Positions 8,520-16,389 of a stretch of DNA of 64,000 bases are shown here, one piece after another. Position 1 is the stretch's first letter. Each line of letters opens with the position of its first letter. Made by a program: the position numbers and the translations under genes. This DNA is from Desulfuromonas acetexigens (lineage in GTDB: Bacteria > Desulfobacterota > Desulfuromonadia > Desulfuromonadales > Trichloromonadaceae), in the NCBI RefSeq assembly GCF_900111775.1, contig NZ_FOJJ01000003.1:33576-97575 (forward strand), given 5' to 3'. The notes below the pieces were generated by a model. That model saw nothing but the letters and a program-made list of their open reading frames with translations. It did no database searches and had not been told where the DNA came from.

Positions 8520-9740
8520 TTACCAGTCCCGGACCAATCCGGCGTAGCGGTTGGTGCCGGAAAGGTGGGCGGCTTCGGGGAGGGGGGCGCGGGATTTTAT
8601 CAGATGATAGTAGACCCCGGCGTCGTTACTTTCGCCGACAAGGACAGCACCGAGCAGGCGCTTCTGCCCGTCGAGAAAGAGCTTGCGGTAACGGCCATTC
8701 GCGCCGTCACAAAAGACTCGGGCGGCCGGAGCGTCGTCGCCGCAGTAGCCGACCACCGCCAGATCGGTGCCGAAGATCTCGCTGATGTTGTTCTTCAGAC
8801 TCCCCTCGTAGCGGCAGTCGCGGCCGAGCATGTTCAGGGCGGCGACCTCCCCCTGTTCGACGGCGGTCAGCCAGTTGCCCTGCACCGTCGGCTCGCCGGT
8901 GACGAAATCCGCCCCTTCGGCGCAGTCGCCGGCGGCGTAGATGTGGGGATGGCCGGCGCGGCAACAGGCATCGACGCGGATGCCGTCCCCCACCGCCAAT
9001 CCCGCCCGCCGTGCCAGATCGGTATTGGGCTGGACCCCCTTGCCGACGATGAGCAGATCGACGGTCAGGTTCTTGCCCGAGTTCAGTGTGAGGGCAAGGC
9101 GACCGTCATCCCTCAGCTCGGCGATGTCGTCCCGCTTGTGCAGTTGCAAACCGGCGGCGACGAAACGCTCTTCGAGGAATTGGGCGGATTCGGCGTCGAG
9201 CAGGCGGCTGAAAATCCGGTTTGATCCGACGATCAGGTGTTTTTCCGTTTCCGCCGGGGCGTGGGAAAGCAGGGGCAGGCTCACCAGCCCGGCGCCGAGG
9301 GCGGCGATGGCGCGGGCACCGGGGAGAAAACGGGCCAGGCGGTCGGCGTCGTCGAGATGGCGCAGCACCGAGACGCGCCCGGACTGAACCGCCAGGGGCC
9401 GGGCCTCGCTGCCGACGGCGAGGAGCAGTTGGCCGAATGAGATCTCGGCGCCGTCATCGAGGGTCAGGGTGTGGCCGTCGACGTCAAGGGACGTCGCCGT
9501 CCGGCCGAAGCGGGTGGTGATGCCGAGCTCCCGGTAGAAGGCCTGATCGACGATGAAGAGGTTCTCCCGTTCGGTCTTGCCGCCGATGAAATAGGGGGTG
9601 AGCACCCGCGAATAGGCGGGGCGGTCCTCGCGGTCGACCAGCAGGATGGAACGCGCGCGGTCATGCTTGCGCAGAACGCGCAAGGCCTGCAAGCCGGCGG
9701 CGCTGTTGCCGACGATGACGATGTCGAAATGGTCAGCCAC
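8520..9740 (-). CDS. aorC: FAD-dependent NAD(P)H oxidoreductase subunit of the AOR complex (AorC-like)
   Basis: A 406-residue pyridine nucleotide-disulfide-type flavoprotein without a redox disulfide. It has an FAD-binding GNSAAGLQAL (11-20), a LLLAVGSEARPL strand, a second nucleotide-binding region around AALGAGLVSLPL (145-157) and the FAD-contacting IYAAGDCAEG (about 270). The GTG start at 9740 is fixed by GGAG just upstream. It lies between the tungsten subunit and the cofactor genes, so it most likely passes electrons from the Fe-S subunit to NAD+, as AorC does in AorABC-type enzymes. A palindrome separates it from aorB. Confidence 0.83.
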   Translation of the reverse strand: MADHFDIVIVGNSAAGLQALRVLRKHDRARSILLVDREDRPAYSRVLTPYFIGGKTERENLFIVDQAFYRELGITTRFGRTATSLDVDGHTLTLDDGAEISFGQLLLAVGSEARPLAVQSGRVSVLRHLDDADRLARFLPGARAIAALGAGLVSLPLLSHAPAETEKHLIVGSNRIFSRLLDAESAQFLEERFVAAGLQLHKRDDIAELRDDGRLALTLNSGKNLTVDLLIVGKGVQPNTDLARRAGLAVGDGIRVDACCRAGHPHIYAAGDCAEGADFVTGEPTVQGNWLTAVEQGEVAALNMLGRDCRYEGSLKNNISEIFGTDLAVVGYCGDDAPAARVFCDGANGRYRKLFLDGQKRLLGAVLVGESNDAGVYYHLIKSRAPLPEAAHLSGTNRYAGLVRDW

Positions 9741-9768
9741 TCATGTCTCCAACCGAGAGCGGTGTTAA

Positions 9769-9791
9769 CCCCTCTCCCCGGGGGAGAGGGG
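9769..9791 (-). repeat. perfect 11-bp palindrome between aorB and aorC
   Basis: CCCCTCTCCCC and GGGGAGAGGGG flank a single central G, followed by CAGGGGTGAGGGG. It sits in the 79-bp gap between the tungsten subunit and the flavoprotein genes and could attenuate or stabilise the operon mRNA. This is a widespread kind of intergenic GC palindrome, and there is no T-tract. Confidence 0.6.
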
Positions 9792-9819
9792 CAGGGGTGA
9801 GGGGGACGATGCGCAGATA

Positions 9820-11625
9820 TCAGCTTAATCCCAGCGACTGGAGTTTCGCCTCGGTAGGAACACCCTCGGCGCTCCAGCCTCGCAAGCGGTAGTACTCGGG
9901 GAGCATCTCACCGAGCCGCGCTGTCGCCCCCTGCAGCGGGCCATCGGGGATCGGTTCTTCGAGCAGGCGCTTCGGCAGGGTGTCCTGGCTCGGATCGACC
10001 CCGGCCTTGAGGTTGAACTGCCGCTCCAGGTTCCAGATGCGGTCGCCGACGACCAACAGCGCTTCTTCGTCGAGGGTCAGGCCGGTGGCGGCGTTGAGCA
10101 GGCGCGTCACCTGCGGGGCGCCGATGGCGAAGGTGGTGAAAAGACAGACGCCGACCGAGTCGACCACGGCGGTGAAATCCTGGAAGATTCGGGTCCAGCT
10201 CGCCTTGCCCTCGACCGCCTGGGGATCGAGCTTCTCCGGCAGGCCGAGAATTTCCGGCGAGACCAGATAGCCACGCACATGGCAGGCGCCCCGGTTGCTG
10301 GTGGCGTACTGCAACGCCATTCCCTGCAGCCCCCGACCGTCGTAGGCGGGAAATTCCAGCTTCTTGACGCTCATCGACAGCTCCGGCGCGCCGTAAAGCT
10401 CCGCCAGGCGGTAGGAACCGAGGGCGAGTTTTTGCCCGAAGCCCTCGTTCTTGGCGGTCAACTCGATCAGCTTGACCATGGCCGCGCCGTCACCGAAGGG
10501 GAGCGGCATCCCCACCTCGGCCTCGCTCAGCAACCCTTTTTCGAAAAGCTCCATGGCGCAGGCCACCGTCGCCCCGGCGGTGATGGTATCCATGCCGTAC
10601 TCGTTGCACAGGTAGTTGGCCTTGGTCACCGCCGCCAGGTCGGCGACGCCGCAGGCCGCGCCCAGCGCCCAGATGCTTTCGTACTCCGGCCCCTCGCCGC
10701 TCCCCTGATAGGCGGCGCCGGAGAGGCGTGTCACCCGGCCGCAGCCGATGACGCAGCCGAGGCAGCTCTTGTTGCGCTTGAGGTAGGTTTCCGCCAGCTT
10801 TTCGCCGGAAATCGCCTCGGCCCCGGCGAAGGTATCGAACTGGAAGTTGTTGGTCGGCAGGGCTCCGCTCTGGTTGATGATGTTGACCAGCACCGCCGTA
10901 CCGAGGGCGGGCAAGCCCTGCCCCGAAACGGGATTGTTGCGCAGCAGCCCGTAGCTGTCGAGGGCCGCCGCCCGGTAACCCTGGGGATCGGCCACTTCGA
11001 CCCCGCCGTTGCCGCGCACCGCCACCGCCTTGAGGTTCTTGCTCCCCATCACCGCCCCGACCCCGCTGCGCCCGGCGGCGCGATGCTTGTCGTTCATGAT
11101 GTTGGCGAAGAGCACCCCGCGCTCCCCGGCCGGGCCGATGCAGGCGACCTTGGCGTCGCCGTGGAACTTCTCGCGGATGAGATCCTCGGTACGATCCGTC
11201 GACTCCCCCCAAAGCTGCGAAGCGTCCGCCAGTTTCACGTTCTGGTTGTGGATCTGCAGATAGACCGGACGTGGCGATTTGCCTTCGAAAATAATCAGGT
11301 CGTAACCGGCGTAGCGCAGCTCACTCGGAAAGTAGCCCCCCGAATTGGAGCTGGCGATGGTCCCGGACAGGGGCGACTTGGTCACCGCCATATAGCGGCC
11401 GTTGGCGGCGCCGTAGGTGCCGGTCAAGGGACCGGCGGCGAAAATCAGCTTATTCTCCGGCCCCAGGGGATCGACCCCGGGGTCGACTTCCTCGCACAGA
11501 TATTTCGAGGCCAGCCCGCGCCCGCCGAGATATTCCCGCGCCCAGGCTTCATTGAGTTTTTCCACGGCGCACGTCCCGGCCGTCAGATTGACGCGCAACA
11601 CCTTGCCGATCCATCCCTTGCCCAT
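9820..11625 (-). CDS. aorB: tungsten aldehyde:ferredoxin oxidoreductase, catalytic subunit (AorB-like)
   Basis: A 601-residue AOR-family enzyme oxidising aldehydes to carboxylates with a tungsten bis-pyranopterin. Evidence: the N-terminal AOR fold (YLGGRGLASKYL, about 32-43), the pterin-contacting segments FAAGPLTGTYGAANGR and GSKNLKAVAV, the 4Fe-4S ligand motif CLGCVIGCG (about 288-296) with the fourth cysteine in GVCLF near 495, and GRGLQGMALQYATSNRGACH (about 425-445). Normal length for the family. The ATG follows the Fe-S subunit stop by one base with GGGAGG ahead, and cofactor and NAD-linking genes are downstream. The natural aldehyde is not revealed by sequence. Confidence 0.93.
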   Translation of the reverse strand: MGKGWIGKVLRVNLTAGTCAVEKLNEAWAREYLGGRGLASKYLCEEVDPGVDPLGPENKLIFAAGPLTGTYGAANGRYMAVTKSPLSGTIASSNSGGYFPSELRYAGYDLIIFEGKSPRPVYLQIHNQNVKLADASQLWGESTDRTEDLIREKFHGDAKVACIGPAGERGVLFANIMNDKHRAAGRSGVGAVMGSKNLKAVAVRGNGGVEVADPQGYRAAALDSYGLLRNNPVSGQGLPALGTAVLVNIINQSGALPTNNFQFDTFAGAEAISGEKLAETYLKRNKSCLGCVIGCGRVTRLSGAAYQGSGEGPEYESIWALGAACGVADLAAVTKANYLCNEYGMDTITAGATVACAMELFEKGLLSEAEVGMPLPFGDGAAMVKLIELTAKNEGFGQKLALGSYRLAELYGAPELSMSVKKLEFPAYDGRGLQGMALQYATSNRGACHVRGYLVSPEILGLPEKLDPQAVEGKASWTRIFQDFTAVVDSVGVCLFTTFAIGAPQVTRLLNAATGLTLDEEALLVVGDRIWNLERQFNLKAGVDPSQDTLPKRLLEEPIPDGPLQGATARLGEMLPEYYRLRGWSAEGVPTEAKLQSLGLS

Positions 11626-11626
11626 C

Positions 11627-12106
11627 TTACACCTCCCCCTGGCCGTCTTTCATGGTGTTGACGAAACGCAAAACTTTCTCCCGCAGCGGCTTGTCCTCTT
11701 CCGAGAAGGTCAGGCAGCGGGTCGGGCAGAAGGTCACGCACTCGGGAAAATCGCCGGCGCACAGGTTGCACTTGTCGGCTTTGCGGCTGCTTTCCTGATA
11801 AGTAATCATGCCGAAGGGGCAGGCGCTGACGCAGGTGCGGCAGCCGACGCATTTCATTTCGTCGACGCTCACCACCCCGGAAACCGCGTCCTTGGCAATC
11901 GCCCCCTTGGGACAGGCCTTCAGGCACCAGGGCTCGTCGCATTGCATACAGGTGACGGTGATGAACTTGGCCTCATCGAGAAAGACCTCGTTGACGATGC
12001 GGGATTGGCTCGGCGCGAACATCCCCCGGTGCTTGAACGAACAGGCCAGCTCGCAGCTCTTGCAGCCGACGCATTTGGACGGCTCGATACGGATCAGCTT
12101 CTGCAT
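11627..12106 (-). CDS. aorA: polyferredoxin subunit of the AOR complex (AorA-like)
   Basis: A 159-residue electron-transfer protein with four cysteine groups suited to 4Fe-4S clusters: CVGCKSCELAC (about 14-24), CMQCDEPWCLKAC, CVGCRTCVSAC and CNLCAGDFPECVTFC. This is the DMSO-reductase-B/HycB-like layout. The ATG at 12106 has AAGGAGG six bases upstream; a TTG two codons earlier is less likely. It is first in the operon behind a strong sigma-70-like promoter. It should pass electrons from the tungsten subunit to the flavoprotein or to ferredoxin. No signal peptide, so cytosolic. Confidence 0.9.
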   Translation of the reverse strand: MQKLIRIEPSKCVGCKSCELACSFKHRGMFAPSQSRIVNEVFLDEAKFITVTCMQCDEPWCLKACPKGAIAKDAVSGVVSVDEMKCVGCRTCVSACPFGMITYQESSRKADKCNLCAGDFPECVTFCPTRCLTFSEEDKPLREKVLRFVNTMKDGQGEV

Positions 12107-12169
12107 GGGCAACCTCCTTCGACCGGAACGAAAACGGAACAGTTCGGCGCGGATAAGCGACGAAATTTA

Positions 12170-12197
12170 TTTATAGATTAGAAAAACCGGCTGTCAA
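12170..12197 (-). promoter_or_regulatory. sigma-70-type promoter of the AOR operon
   Basis: On the minus strand TTGACA (12197-12192), a 16-bp spacer and TATAAA (12175-12170), about 65 bp ahead of the aorA start. Nearly consensus at both boxes. Confidence 0.75.
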
Positions 12198-12239
12198 CTC
12201 AGGATTCCCTCCGGGCGGTGGCTGCCATTCACCCCAGCC

Positions 12240-12452
12240 TTATTTCGACAAACGCCCCCGGCCGCTTTCGGCCATCGGCCGCAGGGACGGGTCGAAAAAC
12301 CCGGCGCGCCCCCGGGTGAGGGAGGCGGCGATCTCCTCCTGCATCTCCTTCAAGACCTTGGAATCAAGCGGGTCGCCATACACGGTCACGAAATCATTCT
12401 CCTGGGCGCTGTCGGGCGTCGCTTCGGTAACGATGGGATTCCCCGAGGACAT
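12240..12452 (-). CDS. possible small protein, unknown
   Basis: A 70-codon frame with plausible protein composition (VTVYGDPLDSKVLKEMQEEI, then a basic C-terminus). It lies between the AOR promoter and the divergent signalling gene. No domain is recognised, the ribosome site is weak (only AGGG before the ATG), and it may be a remnant. It is kept because its amino-acid pattern looks more like a real soluble protein than like antisense noise, and nothing else occupies the region. Confidence 0.35.
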   Translation of the reverse strand: MSSGNPIVTEATPDSAQENDFVTVYGDPLDSKVLKEMQEEIAASLTRGRAGFFDPSLRPMAESGRGRLSK

Positions 12453-12505
12453 CCCTGGGGACGTTTATGCCGTGTAAATAACCACCATCATGTCCCCAAC
12501 CCGGC

Positions 12506-12534
12506 TTGACACAGGAGAAGATTCTGAATAGTTA
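12506..12534 (+). promoter_or_regulatory. possible promoter for the GGDEF-EAL gene
   Basis: TTGACA at 12506-12511, a 17-bp spacer and a weak TAGTTA at 12529-12534, in an AT-rich stretch with a leader of about 180 bp before the coding region. The -35 is perfect, the -10 poor. Confidence 0.35.
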
Positions 12535-12721
12535 AAAATATTTTTCCATAACCGAAACAGATACTTGGCACCAATTTTGCTTTGATTAAAAAATTACCTT
12601 CAACGTTTATCCAACCGGCCCCGGGGGCATGAAACGCCTCCCAAGACCATCCGCGGAGAAAGGAAAACGCGCACCGGATTTTCCGGGGCGCCCCGCTCTC
12701 CCGCCATAGCAAGGAGCAGGG

Positions 12722-14854
12722 ATGCTTTTGCACGACGATACCCATGACGCGCCTCTGAACGAACAGGATGATTCGCACTTCTCCCAGGCGGTTCTCGACG
12801 CCTTGCCCCATCCGGTCCTGATCAAGGACAGAAACGGTCACTACCTGCGGTGCAATCGCGAACTGGAACAATGGCTCGGCCTGACGAAAGCGCAGATCAT
12901 CGGCCGCACCCTGCGCGAAATCGCTCCGAACGAGTATCAGGACCAGTGCATGCAAATGGACCGGGCGGTTCTCAAAGACGGCGGTATCCACTCCTGCGAA
13001 GGCCAGCTGCGCCTGGCCGACGGCGACGAGCGGCAATTCGTCGCCCTCAAGTCCCCCCTACTCGGCCCCAACGGCGACATTGACGGCGTCGTCACCACCT
13101 TCCTCAATATCTCCGAACTCAAGTCTTCGCAGCGCGAGTTGCAGGAACATGGCCTCCTCTGGAACACCATTCTCAATGAAATGCAGGATGCCGTGGCGAT
13201 CATCGATAGTCGCTCCTTCCGGATTCTCAATGCCAACAAAGAGTTCGTCCGCCTTTTCGGCACGACTGCCGAAACCGCCGTCGGCCTGCGCTGCCACGAC
13301 CTCGTCTTTCCCCCTTCCGCCCCCTTCCGCCAGGACGGTCATAACCTGTGCCCCCTGAGAGAAGCGATCCTGACGAAGAAGCCGGTGGTGATGGAACATC
13401 ACATCTTTACTTCCGAAGGGAAGGAAACTTGGCTGGATATCGCCACCTCGCCGATCTTCGACGAAACCGGCGAGGTCCGCCAGCTGGTCCATGTCTGCCG
13501 CGACATCACCGCCCGCAAGGAAGCGGCGAAACAGATCGAAACGCTGGCCTATTTCGATTCCCTGACGGGCCTGCCGAACCGCGTCCTCTTTCTCGATCGG
13601 CTGAAGCAGGCGTTGCACCTGGCCCGGCGCGAAAATCGTTCCCTCGGCGTCATCTTCCTCGATCTGGACAATTTCAAAAAGATCAACGACACCCTGGGGC
13701 ACAAAGCCGGCGATCAGGTTCTGAAAATCGTCGCCGAACGGCTCAAGGGGAACGTGCGCAAAAGCGACACCCTGAGCCGCCCCGGCGGAGACGAATTCGT
13801 TTTGTTTCTTTCCTCGGCAAACGAAGTGCGCGAAATTCTTACAACCATCAATCACTTCCAACAAATTCTGTCGGCACCGATCAATCTCGCCGGGATGGAA
13901 GTCTTCATCAGCGGCAGCATCGGTATCGCCCTTTATCCCAACGACGGAGAGTCCGCCGACGAGTTGCTGAAGCATGCGGAACTGGCCATGTACGAGGCCA
14001 AGGGCACCGGCGGCGGAACCTTCCGCTTCTATTCCCGCGAGATGAACCGCCGGGCCTCGAAACGTCTGCAAGTGGAAGTCGATCTGCACCGCGCTCTGCG
14101 CGAACAGGAATTTTTTCTTCTGTATCAGCCCCAGGTTGACGCCGTCAGCGGCCGGGTCAGCGGCATTGAGGCCCTGACCCGCTGGCGACATCCCTCTTTG
14201 GGCACGGTCCCGCCGGACCAGTTCATCCCCCTGGCGGAAGAAACCGGACTGATCCTGCCCATGGGGGAATGGACCCTGCGCCAGGCCTGCCTGCAAACCC
14301 GCCGCTGGCAGGAGCAGGGATTCAACGATTTGCGCCTGGGCGTCAATCTTTCCCCGATCCAGTTCAAGCGTTCCAATGTTCCGGCCATGGTACGGAAAGT
14401 TCTCGCCGAAACCGGCTTCGACCCGCACGATCTGGAACTGGAAATTACCGAAGGCGTGCTGCTGCAGAAGGATAAAGGCCGAAGCGAATGCCTGCGTGAA
14501 CTCAAGAACATGGGGGTCTCCCTGGCCATTGACGACTTCGGCACCGGCTATTCGTCGCTGAGCTACCTCAAGCATTTTCCCATCGACCGGATCAAGGTGG
14601 CTCAGGAGTTTGTGCGGGAAATTCCCGCCAGTATCGAGCATCTGGAAATCATCCGCGCCATCGTCGCCATGGCCAGAAGCCTGAAACTCAACATCATCGC
14701 CGAAGGGGTGGAAACCCGTGAGCAACTGGAACTGATCACCGAGATGGGGATTGAAGACATCCAGGGTTTCTATTTTTCCCGCCCCCTTCCCGGCGAGGAC
14801 GTCCTTCCCTTTGTCCGACGGAGCGCTTCACGAGAAGTTCCCCTGCCGACCTGA
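12722..14854 (+). CDS. PAS-PAS-GGDEF-EAL cyclic-di-GMP signalling protein
   Basis: 710 residues, cytosolic, with no membrane helix. Two PAS sensor domains (about 18-130 and 145-262) are followed by a GGDEF diguanylate cyclase (about 275-440) with intact PGGDEF. An EAL phosphodiesterase (about 455-700) follows, with EALTRWRHP, the ELEITEG strand and DDFGTGYSSLSYL. Both catalytic signatures look intact, so the net activity (synthesis or breakdown of c-di-GMP) is unclear and may be switched by the PAS ligand. An AGGAG-type ribosome site precedes the ATG. It stands alone, at the left border of the accessory region. Confidence 0.93.
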   Translation: MLLHDDTHDAPLNEQDDSHFSQAVLDALPHPVLIKDRNGHYLRCNRELEQWLGLTKAQIIGRTLREIAPNEYQDQCMQMDRAVLKDGGIHSCEGQLRLADGDERQFVALKSPLLGPNGDIDGVVTTFLNISELKSSQRELQEHGLLWNTILNEMQDAVAIIDSRSFRILNANKEFVRLFGTTAETAVGLRCHDLVFPPSAPFRQDGHNLCPLREAILTKKPVVMEHHIFTSEGKETWLDIATSPIFDETGEVRQLVHVCRDITARKEAAKQIETLAYFDSLTGLPNRVLFLDRLKQALHLARRENRSLGVIFLDLDNFKKINDTLGHKAGDQVLKIVAERLKGNVRKSDTLSRPGGDEFVLFLSSANEVREILTTINHFQQILSAPINLAGMEVFISGSIGIALYPNDGESADELLKHAELAMYEAKGTGGGTFRFYSREMNRRASKRLQVEVDLHRALREQEFFLLYQPQVDAVSGRVSGIEALTRWRHPSLGTVPPDQFIPLAEETGLILPMGEWTLRQACLQTRRWQEQGFNDLRLGVNLSPIQFKRSNVPAMVRKVLAETGFDPHDLELEITEGVLLQKDKGRSECLRELKNMGVSLAIDDFGTGYSSLSYLKHFPIDRIKVAQEFVREIPASIEHLEIIRAIVAMARSLKLNIIAEGVETREQLELITEMGIEDIQGFYFSRPLPGEDVLPFVRRSASREVPLPT

Positions 14855-14937
14855 GGGGGTCCGTTTTTTGACGTAAGGGGTGTCAAAATTCCCCACTTGC
14901 GGCGCCTCGGCAAGAATTATCTCAATCCGCGCTACAC

Positions 14938-14969
14938 GATTCGGTTCGCTACGCTCACTGGCATCCTAC
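14938..14969 (-). repeat. REP palindrome 2 (degenerate)
   Basis: Minus-strand copy with GTAG at 14969-14966 and an imperfect GATGCCAGT / ACCGAATC hairpin. It is paired head-to-head with the next copy. Confidence 0.65.
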
Positions 14970-14979
14970 CTTCATTTAC

Positions 14980-15010
14980 TTAGGTTGCGGTGAACGCAGC
15001 GAACCGCATC
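14980..15010 (+). repeat. REP palindrome 3
   Basis: Plus-strand copy with TTAG in place of GTAG and arms TTGCGGT / ACCGCATC. With REP 2 it forms an inverted pair of the BIME type. Confidence 0.7.
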
Positions 15011-15133
15011 GACCGACAATATCAATCCCCCATCCCGCACCTCTCACCCCTCGCCTATCCCCGCAAAACCCTTCCCCTTTCCCGCCGAAACGGGTACATT
15101 TTGACCTTTCTTGCCTTTTTCGCAGGATGGTTC

Positions 15134-15286
15134 CATGTCGAACCTCGCCAAACCGCCCCCATTTCCGCCCGGGAACTCAAAGAGCAATTCAAAAACGCCC
15201 GCGAACCCAAAGTCCGCGAAATTCTCGCCGCCCTCGCCTCCATCGGCCAGGCGCGCGAAATGGAAGAGGGACGCTATGTGAGTTGA
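15134..15286 (+). pseudogene. C-terminal remnant of a restriction-type DNA methylase
   Basis: A short frame encodes about 50 residues (PISARELKEQF, then VREILAALASIGQAR, ending GRYVS and stop). This closely resembles the small C-terminal winged-helix-like end (LxALAALGQAR...GRY) of large class I SAM-dependent DNA methyltransferases. Nothing upstream encodes the catalytic part: the frame begins in REP sequence at about 14990. I infer a decayed tail left after deletion of a methylase gene. A family search with this peptide would decide; confidence is low because only the tail is visible. Confidence 0.35.
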
Positions 15287-15302
15287 GGGAGGACGGGCAA
15301 CC

Positions 15303-15334
15303 GATGCGGTTCACATTCGTTCACCGCATCCTAC
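15303..15334 (-). repeat. REP palindrome 4
   Basis: GTAG at 15334-15331 on the minus strand, arms GATGCGGT / ACCGCATC. Confidence 0.75.
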
Positions 15335-15380
15335 GAAAATGGCATGACATCGACCCGACATAACCGATCAACCCAACGCC

Positions 15381-15412
15381 GTAGGATGCCGGTGAGCGCA
15401 GCGAACCGCATC
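15381..15412 (+). repeat. REP palindrome 5
   Basis: GTAG then GATGCCGGT / ACCGCATC arms, with a GAGCGCAGCGA loop region. Confidence 0.78.
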
Positions 15413-15429
15413 ACAAGGCAGGCCGGATT

Positions 15430-15461
15430 AATGCGGTTCACATCCGTTCACCGCATCCTAC
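15430..15461 (-). repeat. REP palindrome 6
   Basis: Minus-strand copy, GTAG at 15461-15458; duplicate of REP 4. Confidence 0.75.
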
Positions 15462-15507
15462 GAAAATGGTATGACATCGACCCGACATAACCGATCCACC
15501 CAACGCC

Positions 15508-15539
15508 GTAGGATGCCGGTGAGCGCAGCGAACCGCATC
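15508..15539 (+). repeat. REP palindrome 7
   Basis: Duplicate of REP 5, ending 38 bp before the RAYT start. Confidence 0.78.
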
Positions 15540-15577
15540 GCCCGACAAACCAGAATCCTCACCGCCCAAACAACACC

Positions 15578-16141
15578 ATGACCAACTACCGAAGAGCCAA
15601 AATTCCCGGCGGCACCTACTTTTTCACGGTCAACTGCGCCAAACGCCAAGGGAACTCTCTTCTGACGGAAAATATCGAGCTGCTTCGACACGTCATCCGC
15701 CGGATCAAAATCGCGCATCCCTTCACCATCGACGCTATGGTGGTCCTGCCCGATCATCTGCATTGCATGTGGACCCTGCCCGAAGGCGATGCCGACTATA
15801 AAACCCGCTGGTCCCTCATCAAAGCCGGGTTCTCACGACAAATCCCGGCGGCGGAACCTGTATCGGCAAGCCGCATGAAACGGGGTGAGCGCGGCATTTG
15901 GCAACGCCGCTACTGGGAACACCTCATCCGCGATGAGGAGGACTATCGGCGTCACGTCGATTACATCCATTGGAATCCGGTGAAACATGGCTGGGTTGAG
16001 CGGGTGGTGGATTGGCCTTATTCCAGTTTTCACAAATATGTCCGCCAGGGGGTAATGGGTCGGCGACCCGGATGGTATTTTTGGTGGGGAACCGGATTGA
16101 TGCGGTTCGCTGCGCTCACCGCATCCTACGGAGGGACATAA
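15578..16141 (+). CDS. REP-associated tyrosine transposase (RAYT, Y1/HUH family)
   Basis: 187 residues, related to IS200/IS605 transposases. It has an N-terminal GGTYFFTVN strand, the HUH metal motif in PDHLHCMW (near residues 54-61) and the helix carrying the catalytic tyrosine in DYRRHVDYIHWNPVKHG (about 128-145). It is flanked by REP palindromes with GTAG tetranucleotides, the substrate such enzymes recognise and nick. Its last 16 or so residues (after WYFWW) are encoded by the downstream REP itself. The stop overlaps the ATG of the next gene as TAATG. Probably active in REP dispersal rather than as a classical insertion sequence. Confidence 0.9.
   Translation: MTNYRRAKIPGGTYFFTVNCAKRQGNSLLTENIELLRHVIRRIKIAHPFTIDAMVVLPDHLHCMWTLPEGDADYKTRWSLIKAGFSRQIPAAEPVSASRMKRGERGIWQRRYWEHLIRDEEDYRRHVDYIHWNPVKHGWVERVVDWPYSSFHKYVRQGVMGRRPGWYFWWGTGLMRFAALTASYGGT
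16099..16129 (-). repeat. REP palindrome 8, inside the RAYT 3' end
   Basis: Minus-strand REP (GTAG at 16129-16126) that is read through in frame as the C-terminus of the transposase. Confidence 0.8.
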
Positions 16142-16380
16142 TGAGAGCGACCACCATCCCGGCCCACGAGGTTTTCCCCGAACTGGCGACAAATCGCGCC
16201 GGAGCGGCGTTGCGCGGCCTGCGCTACCGCGAGGATCTGACCCAGGCCCAACTGTCCGCGCGCACCGGCATCCCGCAACGGCACATCAGCGAAATGGAAA
16301 ACGGCAAACGCGGCATCGGCAAGGACAACGCCCGCAAGCTGGCGGCGGTGCTGAATGCCGACTACCGGCTGTTTTTGTAG
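16141..16380 (+). CDS. orphan XRE-family (HigA-like) antitoxin, N-terminally truncated
   Basis: 79 residues, mostly one helix-turn-helix domain (LTQAQLSARTGIPQRHISEME, about 35-55) ending GIGKDNARKLAAVLNADYRLFL. It is clearly paralogous to the antitoxin at 17985, which carries about 33 more residues at its N-terminus and has a toxin gene in front. Here the toxin is missing: the RAYT/REP block ends exactly at this ATG (TAATG). I infer that REP/RAYT insertion removed the toxin and the antitoxin's start. It may persist as a stand-alone repressor or an anti-addiction antitoxin. Confidence 0.75.
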   Translation: MRATTIPAHEVFPELATNRAGAALRGLRYREDLTQAQLSARTGIPQRHISEMENGKRGIGKDNARKLAAVLNADYRLFL

Positions 16381-16389
16381 GAGTCTTCC

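Larger units (their letters stand above)
15303..15539. repeat. 127-bp tandem duplication carrying two inverted REP pairs
   Basis: Positions 15303-15412 are repeated almost identically at 15430-15539 (offset 127). Each unit holds a minus-strand REP, the spacer ATGACATCGACCCGACATAA..., and a plus-strand REP. Only a few substitutions separate the copies, so the duplication is recent. Confidence 0.85.

Noticed and set aside
14868..14892. TTTTGAC...GTCAAAA hairpin as a terminator of the GGDEF-EAL gene
   Set aside because: AT-only 7-bp stem with no GC clamp; too weak to call.
15303..15539. CRISPR-like regular repeats
   Set aside because: Only two units, each made of inverted REPs with identical spacer; no cas genes.
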